Source: an uncultured Clostridia bacterium | GTDB lineage: Bacteria; Bacillota; Clostridia; Oscillospirales; Oscillospiraceae | NCBI GenBank assembly: GCA_945910975.1 | Contig: CAMDZY010000071.1 | Coordinates: forward strand, 1 to 8,412 | Direction: 5' to 3' | DNA: 8,412 nt | Part shown: positions 5,684 through 8,412 of the stretch, piece after piece | Layout of the letters: each line of letters begins with the position of its first letter | Position numbering within the stretch: position 1 is the stretch's first letter | Position numbers and translations under genes: made by a program | Notes under the pieces: model-generated | Told to the model about the DNA's origin: nothing | What the model saw: the letters and a program-made list of their open reading frames with translations, nothing else | Databases searched by the model: none

Positions 5684-5927
5684 GATATGATAAAAGCGTT
5701 GAATGGGTCGTCGCTTTTCCGATTGCGGCTTGCAGAGAGGACGGGATGCTGGGAACCGTCTGCCGTTGGGAAAGGGGCTTTCGCTCAGGAGCTGCCGCTT
5801 GAAGCCTTCGGGTGCGTAGGGCGCGCCGGGTCACTCCGTTAACGGTTTCAAGTGCGCCAAAAGGCGAATTGCGGGTGGTACCGCGGAGGCTTTCTTCCGT
5901 CCCCAGTGTTGGGATGGAAGTTTTTTT
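5684..5927 (+). promoter_or_regulatory. T-box riboswitch leader, tRNA-Phe specific, controlling pheST
   Basis: The leader senses the charging state of tRNA-Phe and switches between terminator and antiterminator. Stem I is recognisable by the AGAGAG bulge region (about 5735-5740), the GACGG/CCGTC helix closing the distal loop GATGCTGGGAA, and the proximal helices TTTTCC/GGAAA and ATGGGT/GCTCA. The specifier is most likely TTC (5780-5782), a Phe codon, followed by the usual purine G5783 just before the closing helix. The T-box sequence AATTGCGGGTGGTACCGCG lies at 5867-5885; its TGGT (5876-5879) pairs with an ACCA tRNA 3' end, consistent with the A discriminator of tRNA-Phe. The antiterminator can form from 5873-5875 with 5901-5903 and 5883-5886 with 5897-5900. 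The 5' boundary depends on the predicted start and is approximate. Confidence 0.93.
5894..5927 (+). terminator. Regulated rho-independent terminator of the Phe T-box
   Basis: A 10-bp stem (5894-5903 with 5911-5920, one G-T pair) with a 7-nt loop is followed by seven T residues (5921-5927). Its 5' strand is shared with the antiterminator, so only one of the two structures can form. Read-through reaches pheS 30 nt later. Confidence 0.92.
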
Positions 5928-5957
5928 GTGCGCAAAAAATGAAAAGGAGATAGATTC

Positions 5958-6986
5958 ATGAAAGAAATGCTCGAACAAATCAAAGCGCGCGCCATGCAGG
6001 AATTGAACGAAGCGGCGGACATGACGCAGCTGGAAAACCTGCGGATCCGGCTGCTGGGCAAAAAGGGCGAGTTGACCGCCGTGCTCAAGCAGATGGGCAA
6101 GCTGTCTGCCGAGGAGCGCCCCGTGATGGGACAGTTGGCCAACACGGTGCGTGCGGCGATCGAGGAAAAGCTGGAAACCCGTAAAACGGAGTTAAAGGCC
6201 AAAGCGCTCGAGATGAAATTAAAGTACGAAGCCATCGATGTCACGATTCCCGGCGACAAGGTGACCATGGGTCACAAGCACCCGATGAACAAGGCACTCG
6301 ACGAGGCCAAAGAAATTTTTATCGGCATGGGCTTCCAGATCCTGGAGGGGCCGGAGGTCGAATTGTCCGAGTACAATTTCACCAAGCTGAACACCGAAGA
6401 AGGGCATCCCGCCAGAGATCGCAGCGATACCTTTTATATTACGGACGATGATTCCGTTTTGCTCCGTACGCAGACGTCCCCCATGCAGATTCGTGCGATG
6501 GAAGCCATTGGCCAGCCGCCGATCCGCATTTTGGCGCCCGGCCGTGTGTACCGCAAGGACGAGGTGGACGCGACCCATTCGCCCATGTTCCACCAGATCG
6601 AGGGACTTGTGATCGACAAGGGCATCACCATGGCCGACCTGAAGGGTACGCTGGAAACGCTGGTCAAGAGCCTGTACGGTGAAGATTCCGTTGTCCGCTT
6701 CCGCCCGCACCATTTCCCGTTCACCGAGCCGAGCTGTGAGGTCGACGTGCAGTGCTTCAAGTGCCACGGAGCCGGCTGCCCCACCTGCAAGGGCGAGGGC
6801 TGGATCGAACTGTTGGGCGCAGGTATGGTGCATCCCAATGTGCTGGAAGGCTGCGGGATCGACCCCAAGGTCTATTCCGGCTTTGCCTTTGGCATCGGCT
6901 TGGAACGCATGGCAATGCGGCGGTTCCGGATTTCGGACTTGCGGCTGATTTTTGAAAATGACGTCCGCTTCCTGGAACAGTTCTGA
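5958..6986 (+). CDS. pheS: Phenylalanine--tRNA ligase alpha subunit
   Basis: PheS is the catalytic class II subunit of the cytosolic alpha2-beta2 enzyme that charges tRNA-Phe. The 342 residues are the usual length. Residues 1-90 form the helical, coiled-coil-like N-terminal arm that contacts tRNA. The catalytic domain shows HPMNKALDEAKEIFIGMGF (108-126, motif 1 region), TQTSP (171-175), GRVYRKDEVDATHSPMFHQ (195-213, motif 2), FRPHHFPFTEPS (248-259) and FAFGIGLERMAM (309-320, motif 3) with a typical C-terminus ENDVRFLEQF. A Cys4 knuckle is present: Cys266, Cys269, Cys274 and Cys277 in CFKCHGAGCPTC, a variant shared by many Firmicutes and likely metal-binding. AGGAG (5945-5949) stands 8 nt before the ATG. 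The gene follows the T-box leader and is cotranscribed with pheT. Confidence 0.99.
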   Translation: MKEMLEQIKARAMQELNEAADMTQLENLRIRLLGKKGELTAVLKQMGKLSAEERPVMGQLANTVRAAIEEKLETRKTELKAKALEMKLKYEAIDVTIPGDKVTMGHKHPMNKALDEAKEIFIGMGFQILEGPEVELSEYNFTKLNTEEGHPARDRSDTFYITDDDSVLLRTQTSPMQIRAMEAIGQPPIRILAPGRVYRKDEVDATHSPMFHQIEGLVIDKGITMADLKGTLETLVKSLYGEDSVVRFRPHHFPFTEPSCEVDVQCFKCHGAGCPTCKGEGWIELLGAGMVHPNVLEGCGIDPKVYSGFAFGIGLERMAMRRFRISDLRLIFENDVRFLEQF

Positions 6987-7001
6987 TAGGAGGACAGTAG
7001 A

Positions 7002-8412
7002 ATGAATATTTCAAGAAAATGGCTGAAAGAATTTGTCGATATCGACGCGACCGATAAAGAATATGACTCCGTGATGACCATCGCCGGTCAAAAGGTGGAA
7101 ACGACGACCCGATTGGATGCGGAAATTTCCAATGTGGTGGTTGGCAAGGTGCTGTCCATGGCGCGCCATGAAAACTCCGACCATATGTGGGTCTGTCAGG
7201 TGGACGTTGGAAAGGAAGCACCGGTGCAGATTGTTACCGGCGCACAAAATGTACACGAGGGCGATCTGGTTCCGACGTGTCTGCATAACAGTACCCTGCC
7301 CGGCGGGATCCACATTAAAAAGGGCAAGCTGCGCGGCGTGGAATCGTGCGGGATGCTCTGCTCGTTTGCAGAACTTGGACTGACGCAGAATGACGTTCCC
7401 GGCGCATATGCCGACGGCATTTGGATCCTCAATGACGAGGATTGCCACGTGGGACAAGATATCAACGAGGTCATCGGCAACGATGACAGCATCGTGGAAT
7501 TTGAAATCACCAACAACCGCCCTGACTGCTATTCTCTGCTGGGCTTGGCCAGAGAAACGGCGGCAGCGTTCAACGTCCCCATGAAGCACCACGAGCCGGT
7601 CGTCAAGGGCGGCGGCGAGGGCAATTTGGCGGAGCTGCTGGACGTAGAGGTTCCCGCCGAGGATCTGTGCAAGCGCTACAGTGCCAGAATGGTGCGCAAC
7701 GTGAAAATTGCGCCCTCTCCCAAGTGGATGCGGCAGCGTCTGCGCAGCGCGGGTGTGCGCCCCATCAATAATATTGTCGACATCACCAACTATGTGATGA
7801 TTGAATACGGCCAGCCGATGCACGCCTTTGACTATCGCTATGTGCAGGGCGGCAAAATCATCGTCCGCCGTGCAGGCGAGGACAAAACACTCACTACGCT
7901 TGACGGCAATGTCCGCAACCTCAAGCCGGATATGCTGGTGATTGCCGATGAAACCCGTCCGGTGGGTCTGGCCGGCATCATGGGCGGCGAAAATTCCGAA
8001 ATTGTTGCCGATACGGTAGATGTCGTCTTTGAGTCCGCCAATTTTGACGGTACCTCCATCCGCCAGACCGCTCTGGCGCTGGGTATGCGCACCGATGCGT
8101 CTGCAAAGTTTGAAAAGAACATCGACCCGATGCTGACGGTTCCCGCTGTCAACCGCGCGTGTGAGCTGGTAGAGATGCTGGGCGCAGGCGAGGTGCTGGA
8201 CGGTGTGATCGATATCATCAATTACGTTCCGCAGCCTTATGAAATGCCCTTGGAGCCGGAGCGCATCAACGCCTTGCTCGGCACGGATATTTCCACAGAG
8301 CAGATGATTGAATATCTGCATCGGGAAGAAGTTCCGGTGGAGAATATGACCATTAAGGTGCCGTCATGGCGTCCTGACCTGCGTCGGATGGCGGATATTG
8401 CCGAGGCAGTCG
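7002..8412 (+). CDS. pheT: Phenylalanine--tRNA ligase beta subunit (partial, C-terminus missing)
   Basis: PheT is the structural and editing subunit that partners PheS and clears mischarged Tyr-tRNA-Phe. Only the first 470 codons are inside the window; the family is usually about 800 residues, so the rest of the B5 domain, the catalytic-like domains and the C-terminal anticodon-binding domain are missing. Visible: the N-terminal helix MNISRKWLKEFV, the EMAP/tRNA-binding OB fold (about 42-150, with VTGAQNV 78-84 and KLRGVESCGMLCS 109-121), EITNNRPDCYSLLGLARE (168-185), the B3/4 editing domain (about 210-385, with RPINNIVDITNYVMIEYGQP 253-272 and GLAGIMGGE 322-330), and the start of B5 (PSWRPDLRRMADIAEAV, 454-470) whose acidic residues bind a metal in relatives. 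A full AGGAGG site (6988-6993) lies 8 nt before the ATG; the gap to pheS is 15 nt, so the pair is one operon. The frame is continuous with no frameshift. Confidence 0.99.
   Translation, partial: MNISRKWLKEFVDIDATDKEYDSVMTIAGQKVETTTRLDAEISNVVVGKVLSMARHENSDHMWVCQVDVGKEAPVQIVTGAQNVHEGDLVPTCLHNSTLPGGIHIKKGKLRGVESCGMLCSFAELGLTQNDVPGAYADGIWILNDEDCHVGQDINEVIGNDDSIVEFEITNNRPDCYSLLGLARETAAAFNVPMKHHEPVVKGGGEGNLAELLDVEVPAEDLCKRYSARMVRNVKIAPSPKWMRQRLRSAGVRPINNIVDITNYVMIEYGQPMHAFDYRYVQGGKIIVRRAGEDKTLTTLDGNVRNLKPDMLVIADETRPVGLAGIMGGENSEIVADTVDVVFESANFDGTSIRQTALALGMRTDASAKFEKNIDPMLTVPAVNRACELVEMLGAGEVLDGVIDIINYVPQPYEMPLEPERINALLGTDISTEQMIEYLHREEVPVENMTIKVPSWRPDLRRMADIAEAV

Noticed and set aside
7011..8321. 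Very long open frame (436 codons) on the minus strand opposite pheT
   Set aside because: It lies antisense to an unambiguous pheT, has a composition rich in His, Arg and Gln typical of mirror frames of GC-rich genes, and resembles no protein family I recognise.
1..8412. CRISPR arrays, insertion sequences, tRNA genes or prophage genes
   Set aside because: I looked for regularly spaced repeats, terminal inverted repeats, transposase motifs and cloverleaf sequences and found none; nearly all of the window is covered by conserved housekeeping genes.

Overview
The window reads as a chromosomal segment of an endospore-forming member of the Clostridia (Firmicutes), probably in the Oscillospiraceae/Ruminococcaceae sphere. 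Support for this: a spore-specific spoVAD gene, a type A RNase P RNA, a phenylalanine T-box leader before pheST, strong Shine-Dalgarno sites, vegetative promoters of the TTGaca-17-TAtaaT kind, and MurD/IspD sequence variants that I associate with clostridia. The family placement is inference from protein flavour, not a computed phylogeny. I see no mobile element, tRNA, prophage or CRISPR array.

Layout. (1) 1-864, minus: spoVAD, cut by the left window edge, encoding the dipicolinic-acid-binding subunit of the SpoVA channel. (2) 865-1034: divergent intergenic region with a good vegetative promoter firing right. (3) 1035-2357, plus: a CPA2-type cation/proton antiporter with a TTG start, closed by a hairpin at 2367-2394 that can terminate transcription from both sides. 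(4) 2411-4957, minus: a tight operon murD-ispD-ispF with a 1-nt gap and then an ATGA overlap. It joins peptidoglycan precursor synthesis to two steps of the MEP isoprenoid pathway, which also supplies the undecaprenyl carrier for peptidoglycan. (5) 4958-5053: back-to-back promoters for murD (left) and rnpB (right). (6) about 5054-5402, plus: RNase P RNA, then a strong hairpin. (7) 5429-5648: no gene found. (8) 5649-5957: promoter and tRNA-Phe-sensing T-box leader with a classical terminator. (9) 5958-8412, plus: pheS and the first 470 codons of pheT, cut by the right edge.

How it fits together. Most of the window is housekeeping: cell wall, isoprenoids, tRNA 5' maturation and phenylalanyl-tRNA charging, plus one sporulation gene. 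The regulated unit with the clearest logic is pheST: uncharged tRNA-Phe should stabilise an antiterminator (5873-5903) that shares its 3' strand with the terminator (5894-5920). I did not find a convincing undescribed system. The points most worth a second look are the spoVAD/antiporter divergent pair, the murD-ispDF operon away from the usual cell-division cluster, a changed loop in the RNase P RNA where the tRNA CCA normally pairs, and a lysine-to-isoleucine change in a conserved MurD motif.
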